Positions 19,860 to 28,283 are shown, numbered from the stretch's first letter. The stretch is 64,000 nt of DNA from Rhodovastum atsumiense (GCF_937425535.1 NZ_OW485601.1:3765501-3829500); one strand, 5' to 3'. Numbers and translations: made by a program. The notes: a model not told the origin generated them from the letters alone.

Positions 19860-20020
19860 GGGATCCAAGGGCCTTGTGGCCCTTGGCAGGTCCAGGGCAG
19901 CGCCCTGGTGGGGTCTGGGGCGAAGCCCCGGTGGTTCAGGCACCGGGGCTTCGCCCCAGACCCCACCAGGAGGCTTTGCCTCCTGGACCTCCACCAAGGG
20001 CCACAAGGCCCTTGGATCCC
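19860..20020. repeat. Two inverted copies of the tandem-hairpin repeat forming a 160-bp palindrome
   Basis: A forward copy (GGGATCCAAGGGCC at the left) is followed, after a short centre near 19935, by an inverted copy ending GGCCCTTGGATCCC. Each arm contains its own hairpins (AAGGGCC/GGCCCTT; CCAGGGC or CCAGGAGGC with complements; GGGGC/GCCCC). The arms also pair with each other over most of their length. The element sits between convergent genes and would act as a bidirectional terminator or block read-through. Confidence 0.88.
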
Positions 20021-20025
20021 ATTCC

Positions 20026-20949
20026 TCAGTGCTGGCCCCGCAGCACCGCCGTGGTCTGTGCCAGCACGTCGCGGATTTCCTGCAGGAATCGTCGCGCCGT
20101 CGGCGAGATCTGCCGCCGCGCCGACCAGAACACATAGGCGACCGAGGGAATCACCGGCTCGAACGGCTTGACCATCAACCCGCCGCCGGCAAGCCCGGAG
20201 GGTGAGAACGGGTCGACCACCGAAGCGCCCAGCCCCGCCGCGGCAAGGACGCAGGCGGTTTCGCAATAGCGCACCTCGACAGTGAAGGTGAAAGGCTGGT
20301 GCAGATCGGCGAAAGCCCGACGCACCGCCGCCCCCATGCGCGTGCCGGCCTCGAGGGCGACGAAGCCATGCCCGGCCAGGTCTGCCGGCGTCACCACCTC
20401 CACCCGCGCCAGCGGATGGTCATGGGGGCAGACGCACACCATGCGGCCCTCGAACAGCGGTTCCATCTGCAACGCCGGGTGCGGCGACATGCCCAGGCCG
20501 AACCCGAGGTCGGTGGTGCCGGCTTCCACCGCCTTGATGACGTCGTCCAGTTCGCGCACGTGAAAGAAGCTGCGCAGCCGCGGGTGATGTCGCGTGAAAC
20601 GTTGCAGCGCCAGCGGCAGCACGCCATGGCCGAGCGGCGGCGTGCTGAGGATGTGCAGGCGGCTGACCTTGTCCTCGCGCAGATCCTTCAGCCGCTTGTC
20701 CAGCGCCGCGTACATGGCGAACAGCGGATCGGATTCCTCCTGCACCAGCCGCGCCGCCTCGGTCGGGAACAGGCGGTTGTTCACGCGCTCGAACAGCGCG
20801 AGGCCGGATTGCAGCTCCATCTGGCGGATGGCGTTGCTGACCGCGGGCTGCGACATCCCCAGGTGCCGGGCCGCGGCCATGGTGGTTTCGAAGCGCATGA
20901 CCGCGCGCAGGATTTCAAGCTGGCGAAGCGTCAATCTTGGGCACCCCAT
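20026..20949 (-). CDS. LysR-family regulator, probable regulator of the hydantoin cluster
   Basis: A 307-residue LysR protein: HTH (LRQLEILRAVMRFETTMAAA, then RHLGMSQPAVSNAIRQMELQ) and an effector domain with ELDDVIKAVEAGTTDLGFGL and FVALEAGTRMGAAVRRAFAD. It is transcribed divergently from the carbamoylase-hydantoinase-racemase genes and converges on the ABC operon, so it lies in the middle of the putative pathway. A dyad in the 126-base divergent promoter is a likely binding site. The inducer is unknown; a hydantoin or N-carbamoyl amino acid would be logical. Confidence 0.92.
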   Translation of the reverse strand: MGCPRLTLRQLEILRAVMRFETTMAAARHLGMSQPAVSNAIRQMELQSGLALFERVNNRLFPTEAARLVQEESDPLFAMYAALDKRLKDLREDKVSRLHILSTPPLGHGVLPLALQRFTRHHPRLRSFFHVRELDDVIKAVEAGTTDLGFGLGMSPHPALQMEPLFEGRMVCVCPHDHPLARVEVVTPADLAGHGFVALEAGTRMGAAVRRAFADLHQPFTFTVEVRYCETACVLAAAGLGASVVDPFSPSGLAGGGLMVKPFEPVIPSVAYVFWSARRQISPTARRFLQEIRDVLAQTTAVLRGQH

Positions 20950-20960
20950 AACCTGGGCGA

Positions 20961-20982
20961 ATGATTATCCGGCAAATATCAT
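20961..20982. promoter_or_regulatory. Dyad between LysR and the carbamoylase gene
   Basis: ATGAT (20961-20965) and ATCAT (20978-20982) form an inverted repeat with 12 bases between, in an AT-rich patch 12 bases upstream of the LysR start and about 95 bases before the carbamoylase. It is close to, but one base longer than, the canonical T-N11-A LysR box. Confidence 0.4.
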
Positions 20983-21075
20983 AAGCAGAACCGTTGATAC
21001 GCTCAATGAAAAGGCTGAACCTGCCGCATCCCCGACCGCATCGCGGTCCTTCCCCTTCAGCAGGGAGCCCTTCCC

Positions 21076-22017
21076 ATGACCCGTCTCGTTCGCATCGCCG
21101 CCGCGCAGATGGGACCGACGCAACGCGCCGATGCGCGGCCTGCCGTCCTAGCCCGCATGATCGCCCTGCTCGAGCAGGCGGCCGGCCGTGGCGCGGAGTT
21201 CGTCGTCTTCCCGGAACTGGCCTTCACCACCTTCTTTCCGCGCTGGCTGCTCGATCCGGCCGAACTGGATGGATTCTTCGAGCCGGCGATGCCGAACCCG
21301 GCGGTGCAGCCGCTGTTCGACCGCGCCCGCGCGCTCGGGGTCGGCTTCTATGTCGGCTATGCCGAGCTCACCGCCGAAGGGCAGCGCTTCAACAGTGCCA
21401 TTACCGTGGGGCCGGACGGCGCCATCCTGGCCAAGTACCGCAAGGTGCATCTGCCCGGTTCGGTCGAGCCACGCCCCGGCGAGCGATTCCAGCAGTTGGA
21501 AAAACGCTACTTCGAATATGGCGACCTGGGTTTCCCGGCCTTCTACGGCGCGGAAGGTTGGGGCCGTCCGGTGATGGGCATGCTGATCTGCAACGATCGC
21601 CGCTGGCCGGAGGCATGGCGCGTCTACGGCCTGCAGGGGGTGGAGTTGATGGTCATGGGCTACAACTCCGCTGCCTATGATCCCAATGGCGGCAACAGCG
21701 AAAGCCCGGCGCGGCGGGTGTTTCACTCGACGCTGTCGGTGCAGGCGAATGCGTACATGAACGCGACCTGGGCGGTTGCCGCGGCCAAGGCCGGTGTCGA
21801 GGACGGGGCCGGACTGATCGGCGGTTCCTGCATCGTCGATCCGAACGGCGTGGTCGTGGCGGCGGCGCAGGGCGAGGGTGACGAAGTGCTGGTGGCATCC
21901 TGTGATCTCGATGCCTGCCGCCAGGGCAAGGAGAAAATGTTCAACTTCGCCGCCCATCGCCGGCCGGAGCATTACCGCCGGATCATCGATCAGGTCGGGG
22001 CTGAACTGCCCCGCTAA
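21076..22017 (+). CDS. N-carbamoyl-D-amino-acid hydrolase (nitrilase superfamily)
   Basis: A 313-residue nitrilase-fold amidohydrolase closely resembling D-carbamoylase in length and motifs. Catalytic triad: Glu47 (EFVVFPELAFTTFFPRW), Lys123 (AKYRKVHLPG) and Cys172 (GMLICNDRRWPEAWRVYGL). Substrate-site phrases typical of D-carbamoylases are present: LEKRYFEYGDLGFPAFYG and FNFAAHRRPEHY. It converts N-carbamoyl-D-amino acids to the amino acid, CO2 and ammonia in the cytoplasm. It is first of the three-gene run carbamoylase, cyclic amidohydrolase, racemase, divergent from the LysR gene. Confidence 0.92.
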   Translation: MTRLVRIAAAQMGPTQRADARPAVLARMIALLEQAAGRGAEFVVFPELAFTTFFPRWLLDPAELDGFFEPAMPNPAVQPLFDRARALGVGFYVGYAELTAEGQRFNSAITVGPDGAILAKYRKVHLPGSVEPRPGERFQQLEKRYFEYGDLGFPAFYGAEGWGRPVMGMLICNDRRWPEAWRVYGLQGVELMVMGYNSAAYDPNGGNSESPARRVFHSTLSVQANAYMNATWAVAAAKAGVEDGAGLIGGSCIVDPNGVVVAAAQGEGDEVLVASCDLDACRQGKEKMFNFAAHRRPEHYRRIIDQVGAELPR

Positions 22018-22018
22018 A

Positions 22019-22092
22019 GGGATCCAAGGGCTTTGCCCTTGGTGGAGGTCCAGGAGGCAAAGCCTCCTGGCGGGGCCGGGGCAGCGCCCCGG
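22019..22092. repeat. Dispersed tandem-hairpin repeat, copy in the hydantoin operon
   Basis: Begins GGGATCCAAGGGC two bases after the carbamoylase stop and contains three hairpins in series: CCAAGGGC/GCCCTTGG, CCAGGAGGC/GCCTCCTGG and CCGGGGC/GCCCCGG. It lies between two genes on the same strand and ends 12 bases before the next start codon, so it may tune read-through or mRNA stability within the operon. Confidence 0.85.
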
Positions 22093-22104
22093 GAAGGAGG
22101 GGCG

Positions 22105-23427
22105 ATGATGGATGGTTTCGATCTGGTCCTGCGCGGCGGCTGGCTGGTCTTGCCCTGGGGCATCGAGCAGGCTGATGTTGGTGTGCGTGCCGGGCGCATC
22201 GCCGCCATGGGTGATCTCGGCCAGGTGCCGGCGGCGGCGACGCTGGAATGCCGTAACCTGCATGTGTTGCCGGGGCTGATCGATCCGCATGTGCATCTGC
22301 GTGATCCCGGCGACCCGGCGGTCGAGACCATCCCCGACGGCACCCGGGCCGCGGTGCTGGGCGGCATCGCCACGGTGTTCGACATGCCCAACACCGCCGA
22401 GCCGATCACCGACACGGCGCGGCTCGATCGCAAGCGGGCCGGCCTGGCCGGCCGCGCCTGGTGTGATGTCGGCCTTTATGTTGCCGCCACCAAGGCCAAC
22501 ATCCCCGGCCTCGCCGCGCTGGAGCAGCAGCCCGGCGTCTGTGCCATCAAGGTGTTCACCGGTTCGGCGCGTGGCGAGATGCTGGTGGAGGACGATGCCA
22601 GCCTGGAAGCGCTGATGCGCAGCGGCCGGCGCCGCGTCTGCTACCATGCCGAGGACCATTTCCGCCTGACCGAGCGCCGCGCCTTGTTCGAGGTGGGCGA
22701 TCCGCCGGCGCGGCACATGGACTGGCACGACGTGGAATGTGCTTTCCTCGGCACGCGCCGGGTGGTGGCGCTGGCGCGGGCGACCGGGCGGCCGGCGCAT
22801 ATCGTGCATGTCTCCACCGCCGAGGAACTCGACTACCTGGCGGAGCATCGCGACATCGCCAGCGTCGAGGTACTGGTCAACCATCTCTCCCAGGTCGGGC
22901 CGGAGGCGTACGAGAAACTCGGCGGCTATGCGGTGATGAGTCCGCCGATCCGTGAGCGGCGCCATCTGGACGCCGCCTGGGCGGCGGTGCGCGACGGGCG
23001 GGTGGACTGCATCGGTTCCGACCACGCGCCGCACAGCCGCGCGGCAAAGGAGCGGCCCTGGCCGGAGACGGCGTCCGGGCTGACCGGGGTGCAGACGCTG
23101 TTGCCGGTGATGCTGGACCATGTCGCCGCCGGCAAATTGTCGTTGACCCATCTGGCGGAGCTGATGAGCGCCGGTCCGGCCCGCGTCTACTGGGCATTGC
23201 GCAAGGGGCGGCTCGCGGTCGGCTATGATGCCGACTTCACCGTGGTGGATACGCGGCATCGCCGCACCATCGAGGAGAGCTGGATTGCCTCGCCCTGTGG
23301 CTGGACGCCCTTCGCCGGGCATCGCTGCACCGGCTGGCCGAAGGCGACCGTGGTGCGCGGCAACGTGGTGATGCGGGAGGACGAGGTGCTGGGCACGCCG
23401 GTCGGCGCGGCGGTGGCGTTCCGATGA
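22105..23427 (+). CDS. Dihydroorotase/hydantoinase-type cyclic amidohydrolase
   Basis: A 440-residue metal-dependent amidohydrolase. Metal ligands: HxH in LIDPHVHLRDPGDPAVE (His62, His64), carbamylated Lys149 (CAIKVFTGSARGEM), His181 (VCYHAEDH), a later His in HIVHVST and the catalytic Asp in IGSDHAPHSRAAKE. By motif this is class I dihydroorotase, but family members also act as allantoinases and hydantoinases. Between a D-carbamoylase and a hydantoin racemase the likely reaction is ring opening of a 5-substituted hydantoin or related cyclic ureide. Strong GGAGG precedes the ATG. Confidence 0.9.
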   Translation: MMDGFDLVLRGGWLVLPWGIEQADVGVRAGRIAAMGDLGQVPAAATLECRNLHVLPGLIDPHVHLRDPGDPAVETIPDGTRAAVLGGIATVFDMPNTAEPITDTARLDRKRAGLAGRAWCDVGLYVAATKANIPGLAALEQQPGVCAIKVFTGSARGEMLVEDDASLEALMRSGRRRVCYHAEDHFRLTERRALFEVGDPPARHMDWHDVECAFLGTRRVVALARATGRPAHIVHVSTAEELDYLAEHRDIASVEVLVNHLSQVGPEAYEKLGGYAVMSPPIRERRHLDAAWAAVRDGRVDCIGSDHAPHSRAAKERPWPETASGLTGVQTLLPVMLDHVAAGKLSLTHLAELMSAGPARVYWALRKGRLAVGYDADFTVVDTRHRRTIEESWIASPCGWTPFAGHRCTGWPKATVVRGNVVMREDEVLGTPVGAAVAFR

Positions 23428-24071
23428 CGGCGCGGCGCGTTCTCGTCGTCAATCCGAACAGTTCGGTGTCCTGCACCGCGGCGATCCGTGATGCCGTGGC
23501 GCCCTTCGCGCTGCCGGGGCGGGCGCGCCTCGACGTGGTGTCGCTGGCGGAGGGACCGCCGGCGATCGCGAACTGGCGTGACTGGCACGATGTTGCCGCG
23601 CCGCTGTGTGATCTGGTCGGTCGCGAGGACGCCGATGCCTATGTGGTGGCCTGCGTCTCCGACCCCGCCATCGACCTGCTGCGCAGCACGACCGACCGGC
23701 CGGTGTTCGGCGCGTTGCGCTCCGGGATTGCCACCGCGGTGGCGCGCGGCGAGCGCTTCGGCATCATCGCCTTCGTCGCCGCCAGCGTGCAGCGCCAGCG
23801 CCGCGTGCTGCAGGCGATGGGGCTGGAGGCGCGCTCGGTCGGCAGCCTGCCGCTCGATTTGCCGATGGAGGTGCTGACCAGCGCGGAGGGACCGCGCGCG
23901 CGGCTTGTGGCGGTCGGCCAGGAGCTGAAGGCGCGCGGGGCCGAGGTCGTGGTATTGGGCTGCGCCGGCATGGCCGCGCATCGCGGCTTCGTCGAAGCCG
24001 CGATCGGGTTGCCGGTGATCGAGCCCTGTCAGGCCGCCGCGGCGCAGGCGCTGCTGGCGGTACTGGGGTAG
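23424..24071 (+). CDS. Asp/Glu/hydantoin racemase family protein
   Basis: A 215-residue cofactor-independent racemase. The two catalytic cysteines are in place: Cys77 (AYVVACVSDPAIDLL) and Cys180 (VVVLGCAGMAAHRGF), a spacing like that of hydantoin racemase. It starts with VLVVNPNSSVSCTAAI, typical of the HyuE group. The ATG overlaps the stop of the preceding amidohydrolase (ATGA). It would interconvert L- and D-5-substituted hydantoins so that both enantiomers feed the D-specific carbamoylase. Confidence 0.9.
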   Translation: MTARRVLVVNPNSSVSCTAAIRDAVAPFALPGRARLDVVSLAEGPPAIANWRDWHDVAAPLCDLVGREDADAYVVACVSDPAIDLLRSTTDRPVFGALRSGIATAVARGERFGIIAFVAASVQRQRRVLQAMGLEARSVGSLPLDLPMEVLTSAEGPRARLVAVGQELKARGAEVVVLGCAGMAAHRGFVEAAIGLPVIEPCQAAAAQALLAVLG

Positions 24072-24078
24072 GCGGCGG

Positions 24079-24348
24079 CTAGTCCGCTTCCGGTGCTTTG
24101 GATGGCTTGCGGCGCTCGGTGGGGAAGGGGTGCAGCCTTTCGCGCGCGAACATCACGACCAGGAAGATGAGGATGGCGGCGGCTTCGACGGCCGGCTCGG
24201 GCGGCATCGCCTCATGCGCGATCAGCCAGGCGGCCGCCCCGACCACCACGGCCGCCCCCGGCTTCCAGGAAACGCCCGGCCAGGCGACGATGCCGGCAAC
24301 CCCCCAGACATAGCCCAGCAACATGCTGATGATGACCAGGTTTTCCAT
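24079..24348 (-). CDS. Small membrane protein, unknown function
   Basis: An 89-residue protein with three predicted transmembrane segments (MENLVIISMLLGYVWGVAGI; AAVVVGAAAWLIAHEAM; AAAILIFLVVMFARERL) and a basic cytoplasmic tail (PTERRKPSKAPEAD). GGGGG lies just before the ATG. It is convergent with the racemase gene and follows the DUF2269 gene on the same strand. No family is recognised. Confidence 0.65.
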   Translation of the reverse strand: MENLVIISMLLGYVWGVAGIVAWPGVSWKPGAAVVVGAAAWLIAHEAMPPEPAVEAAAILIFLVVMFARERLHPFPTERRKPSKAPEAD

Positions 24349-24393
24349 GTTCCCCCGCTCCTCTGTGGTTGTGCGGGGCGATGCTAAAGCATG

Positions 24394-24855
24394 TCAGGGC
24401 TTGAGGACCATGATGCAGACCGCAATGAACAGCGGAACGGTGGCCACCACGCCCCAGGCCATGCCCGTCGCGCTGTCGCGCCAGTACTGCGCGTCCACCT
24501 GGCTGCCGTCGCGGAAGGCACGTGCCTGCCGGGACTGACGGATTTGTAATGGCACCAGCACGACCAGCCAGATCGCCACCGAGACAGCCATGAGGACGTG
24601 GCCGGAGAGGATCCAACTGGTGCGGAACGGATCCAGCCCGCTCACCATGGCGGCCGCATAGCCGGCCCCCATGGTGAGCGCGCCGCCCGTGAGGGTCAGC
24701 CACCAGTCGGTGAGGATCATCAGCCGCACCGCATGGGCCATGATCGCCGGATGGCAGGTCCGGTCGGCCAGCAGCTTCCAGACGGCGCTCACCGTGACGT
24801 TGCCGAGCAGCAGCACCACGCCGACGACGTGGAGTGCCTTGAACAGGAGATACAT
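24394..24855 (-). CDS. DUF2269 family integral membrane protein
   Basis: A 153-residue, four-helix membrane protein. It begins MYLLFKALHVVGVVLLLGN, the hallmark of the DUF2269 family, and continues with ILTDWWLTLTGGALTMGAGY, WILSGHVLMAVSVAIWLVVL and a final helix GVVATVPLFIAVCIMVLKP. The conserved His and Trp residues in the helices are present. Function of the family is unknown. It is followed by the small membrane protein and preceded by the diguanylate cyclase, all on the minus strand. Confidence 0.85.
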   Translation of the reverse strand: MYLLFKALHVVGVVLLLGNVTVSAVWKLLADRTCHPAIMAHAVRLMILTDWWLTLTGGALTMGAGYAAAMVSGLDPFRTSWILSGHVLMAVSVAIWLVVLVPLQIRQSRQARAFRDGSQVDAQYWRDSATGMAWGVVATVPLFIAVCIMVLKP

Positions 24856-25013
24856 GGTCCGGGTTGTCCGCAGAGACAGGCGGCTGAACGCCGGCGGGCG
24901 GGTGCCGTTCTGCGGCGGGCGGTTAAAGTGGCCTTGAGGACGTGGTTCAGGACCAGGCCCGGTGGCGAGGAGGCCCGCCAGTTTGCCCGGTGCATCCCAA
25001 TTCCAGCGGACAG

Positions 25014-25712
25014 CTAGGCGGATTCGGCAATGTGCCAGTTGTTCCGGCCGTTTTCCTTGACCTGGTAGAGAGCCTTGTCGGCGCGCTCCAGCAGGCGCTC
25101 CGGGTCGCACGGGTGTTCGCCCATGTGAACGGCGATGCCGACGCTCGCGCCGATCACCGCAGTGCTCCCATTCAGCTCGAAAGGTTTGCAGATCACACCG
25201 ACAATCCGCGCGGCGACCGCGTCCGCGTCCGCCGCATTCCTGATGGGATCGAGCAGGATCGCGAACTCGTCGCCCCCCAGCCGCGCCAGCGTGTCGTGGT
25301 CGCGCACATGTGCCCGCATGCGCACCGCGACCTCCACCAGGAGTCGATCCCCTGCCTGATGACCCAGGCTGTCGTTCACGGCCTTGAAGCGGTCCAGGTC
25401 GATCAGGATCAGCGCGAAAGGCAGGCCCCGCCTGCCACGTTGGGCGGCTTCGTGCAGGTATTGCCGGAACAGCAGCCGGTTGCCGAGCCCTGTCAGGGCG
25501 TCCTGCAGGGCCTGGCGGCGCAGTGTCTCGTGCAGCTCTTCCATCTCCTCGCACATGAGCGTCGCCGCCCGGTCGGTCCGGCGGCGATCCCGGTCCGCCT
25601 CCTCGTACGCGGCGCTGATCTCGGCCAGAAGCGCGGCGTAGTCGATTTCCCCGGAGGATGTGCGCGCCCGCTGAATCTGCCGGCGCAGCAGGCGATGAAA
25701 CCCTTCATCCAT
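25014..25712 (-). CDS. Diguanylate cyclase (GGDEF), cytoplasmic
   Basis: A 232-residue protein: an N-terminal helical region with a coiled coil (about 25-68), then a complete GGDEF domain. The active-site motif ARLGGDEFAILL is at 146-150. An allosteric inhibitory site RDHD lies five residues before it (137-140), and the metal-binding ILIDLDRFKAVNDSLGHQAG is intact. There is no membrane segment, so sensing must come from a partner. It overlaps the 3' end of the FIST gene by 8 bases, strongly suggesting that the FIST protein controls its c-di-GMP output. Confidence 0.93.
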   Translation of the reverse strand: MDEGFHRLLRRQIQRARTSSGEIDYAALLAEISAAYEEADRDRRRTDRAATLMCEEMEELHETLRRQALQDALTGLGNRLLFRQYLHEAAQRGRRGLPFALILIDLDRFKAVNDSLGHQAGDRLLVEVAVRMRAHVRDHDTLARLGGDEFAILLDPIRNAADADAVAARIVGVICKPFELNGSTAVIGASVGIAVHMGEHPCDPERLLERADKALYQVKENGRNNWHIAESA

Positions 25713-26853
25713 GGCCGGCTGCCTCGGCGAGCAGCGTCACGCTCATGGTTTGGTTGTGCAGTTGCGGCTCCGCATCCCGTTCGCTGCGGCAGATTTCGCC
25801 GTAGCTGTAGAACCCGATGCCGGCGGCATCCCCGAGTTCCGCGGCGGCGTCCTCGACCTCCTCCGGCGCTTTCTGTCCGAGAAGCCGCAGACGTCCGATG
25901 CAACTGACCATCAAGGCAAGCCGCCCGGGGCCGGCGTCAGCCGGCAGGGCATGCATGGCCATGCGGGCCGCATCGGCCGCTGCCATGGCCACCCGGTCGA
26001 GGGAGCCGCGCATCAGGCGCGCCAGGTATCCCTCGGGGACGTTCCCGGCGAACAGCATCTTGCCGCCTTCGTCGTCGTGCCGGATGAGCGTTCGCACAAC
26101 CGCCTGTTCCGGATGCCCCACCGGCCAGACGAGCAGGGGAAAGAGCAGGTGTCCCTCGGGACCGAGGTATTCATCGCCCAGGTAGCGGCGGTAGAGGTCA
26201 AGGGCCGGTCGCCCGTCCAGCGTCTTGAGCAGGTTGCCGTCCGACCCCGTGATGTGTCGTACGGGGCCGAACACGTCCCATCCGGCGGCCGTCCCATCGC
26301 CAATGCGCAGCCGGGGGCCGTAGAATCCGACGGCAGCGGCATTTCCCGGGCCGGGGCGTGCGTCAAGGCCGAGCGAGGTGCTCGGGCTGCCGAACGCACC
26401 GGTGGTCATGCCGCCAAACACGGTGCAGCCGGCGGGGACAACCGATCGCAGCCCGGCGAGCAATTCGCTGCCATTCACCCCAAGGCCATCGGCCAGCAGC
26501 AGGATGCCGGCCGGGCGGTCGCCTGCCGCCAACTGCGCGGCCAGACGCCGGCCCGCTTCGAAAGACGCCCCGGCGCCGACCTGGATACAGCTGGCCTCGA
26601 TGCGCGTGTAGGAGAAGCCAACCGCCGCGGCGACGGCCCCCTGCTGGATGACGGCGTGTCCCTGGATGGACGCCACGGCGGTGGAGGCAACAATGCGTGC
26701 CTTCGGGAACATGGCCCGCAAGGCTTCGAACGCCCCTGCTTCGTAGGCGTCCGTATCCCCGAAGCACAGAACGAGATCCGCCGGATCGCTCTCGAGGGCG
26801 CAATCGGGATCCCAACCCTGCCTGGCCTTCCAGCGAAGCTGTCGGGTCCACAT
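25705..26853 (-). CDS. FIST-domain sensory protein
   Basis: A 382-residue cytoplasmic protein with FIST_N and FIST_C regions. Visible signatures: DLVLCFGDTDAYEAGAFEAL, ARIVASTAVASIQGHAVIQ, GMTTGAFGSPSTSLGL and the family-typical C-terminus GIGFYSYGEICRSERDAEP followed by LHNQTMSVTLL. FIST proteins bind small ligands; one branch (NosP) binds haem and senses nitric oxide. The ATG at 26853 is used, with GAGGA upstream; earlier in-frame starts exist. It is co-transcribed with the diguanylate cyclase. Confidence 0.88.
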   Translation of the reverse strand: MWTRQLRWKARQGWDPDCALESDPADLVLCFGDTDAYEAGAFEALRAMFPKARIVASTAVASIQGHAVIQQGAVAAAVGFSYTRIEASCIQVGAGASFEAGRRLAAQLAAGDRPAGILLLADGLGVNGSELLAGLRSVVPAGCTVFGGMTTGAFGSPSTSLGLDARPGPGNAAAVGFYGPRLRIGDGTAAGWDVFGPVRHITGSDGNLLKTLDGRPALDLYRRYLGDEYLGPEGHLLFPLLVWPVGHPEQAVVRTLIRHDDEGGKMLFAGNVPEGYLARLMRGSLDRVAMAAADAARMAMHALPADAGPGRLALMVSCIGRLRLLGQKAPEEVEDAAAELGDAAGIGFYSYGEICRSERDAEPQLHNQTMSVTLLAEAAGHG

Positions 26854-26996
26854 TCTTTTGCGCATCCTCAAGTTGTCTTATGTAATCGTATATCTACCAA
26901 TGGCTGTGTTTTAAAGGGTATTTCGGGAGGGGGGCGTACAAACACGCGGCGTGGCCCGGATCTGCAACGATGCGGGCACCGGTCTGCGGTGCGCGG

Positions 26997-28283
26997 CTAA
27001 AGTGGGCCTGATGACCCTGTCCGACCGCTCCGGCGTGGCTGCCGGCCGAGCAGCACGACTGCCGCCGCCGCCAGTTGGATCGCCGCCGCGGCGGCGAACA
27101 GGGCGGCACCGCCGGTCCCGTCCTGCCGCAGCAGGCCGAACAGCGCCGGCGCGAAGGCGTAGCCCGCCTGGCTGGTGGCGGTGACCAGGGCGACGACGCG
27201 GGCCACGTCGGCGGGACGGAACTCGGCCTGCGCGATCAGCGGCGGCAGGGAGGTGACATTGCCCAGGCCCAGCCCGAACAGCCCGCATCCGAGCAACAGC
27301 CACGGCACCGACCCGCCGGCCAGCAGCAGCACCGCCGAGCCCAGCGCCTGCATCCCGACATTGGCCGCGGCGACGCGGCGGCGGTCGGCCCCGGGCGGCA
27401 GCCGCGCCCCCAGCAGGGAGCGTCCGCCGATGGCGCAGGCCGTCGCCGCCCCCATGGTCAGCCCGGCGCTGCTGTCGCCCAGGACCGGCGCCAGCAGCGA
27501 GAACAGATGCGCCACCAGCCCGATCTGCGCCACCAGCCCAAGCGTTGCCGCCGCCGCCAGCGTCACGCAGCGCCGGTCCCGCCAGGGATGCACCAGCGGC
27601 GCCAGGGCCTGCCGGTCAGGTCGCGCCGGGCCATGCGCCGGAGCGGCGGGGTCGCCATCCGGCCGCAGGCCCATCTCCGCCGGGCCGCGGCCGAGATAGC
27701 GGCCGGCCAGCACCCATGCCACCCCGGCCGCCGTGATCCCCACCAGCAGCGCCGCCACGGGGAAGCCGAGCCCACTGATCAACGCCACCCACAGCGGCGA
27801 GAACACGATGCCGCCCATGCTGGCGCCGTTGAAGGCCATGCTCAGCGCCGCCGGCCGGCGGCGGTCGAACCAGGGCGAAACCATCGCATTCAGGGCGGCG
27901 CCGCTGCTCAGCGCCCAGCCGGCCCCGCTGACCGGGGCGGCGAGGAACAAAAGCCACGGGGCCGGCGCGATCGCCCAGCCGAGCGCGCCGAGGCCGGTCA
28001 GGATGGCGCCGGCCCGCGTCGTTGCCATCACCCCGAAGCGGCGGTGCAGCGTGGCGAGGCGGACGACCAGCGCCGCGCCGCAGAGGAAATGCGCGGTGAT
28101 CGCGGCCGAGATCACCGGCACCGGCCAGTCCCGCGTGGTGTGCAGCACCCCGAGGAAGATGGGCGGGCCGTAGAAGCCGATGCCCCAGGCGAATACGGCC
28201 AGGGCGAAGGCCGCCCCCACCACGCGCCAGCCGAAGAAGGAACCGGCGGGGGCCTGCACGGGGATCAACGGGGATGCGGTCAT
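26997..28283 (-). CDS. MFS transporter
   Basis: A 428-residue, 12-helix transporter of the oxalate/formate or YbfB-like branch (WRVVGAAFALAVFAWGIGFY at the start; ALVVRLATLHRRFGVMATTR as loop 2-3). The start is the ATG behind GGAG at a spacing of 8. It is divergent from an ArsR-type regulator, the probable repressor. It ends 143 bases before the FIST start, in relatively AT-rich DNA. Substrate unknown. Confidence 0.88.
   Translation of the reverse strand: MTASPLIPVQAPAGSFFGWRVVGAAFALAVFAWGIGFYGPPIFLGVLHTTRDWPVPVISAAITAHFLCGAALVVRLATLHRRFGVMATTRAGAILTGLGALGWAIAPAPWLLFLAAPVSGAGWALSSGAALNAMVSPWFDRRRPAALSMAFNGASMGGIVFSPLWVALISGLGFPVAALLVGITAAGVAWVLAGRYLGRGPAEMGLRPDGDPAAPAHGPARPDRQALAPLVHPWRDRRCVTLAAAATLGLVAQIGLVAHLFSLLAPVLGDSSAGLTMGAATACAIGGRSLLGARLPPGADRRRVAAANVGMQALGSAVLLLAGGSVPWLLLGCGLFGLGLGNVTSLPPLIAQAEFRPADVARVVALVTATSQAGYAFAPALFGLLRQDGTGGAALFAAAAAIQLAAAAVVLLGRQPRRSGRTGSSGPL

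Noticed and set aside
21148-23322. A 724-codon open frame on the minus strand opposite the carbamoylase and amidohydrolase
   Set aside because: Shadow of two enzymes with intact catalytic motifs on the plus strand; composition is typical of antisense frames.
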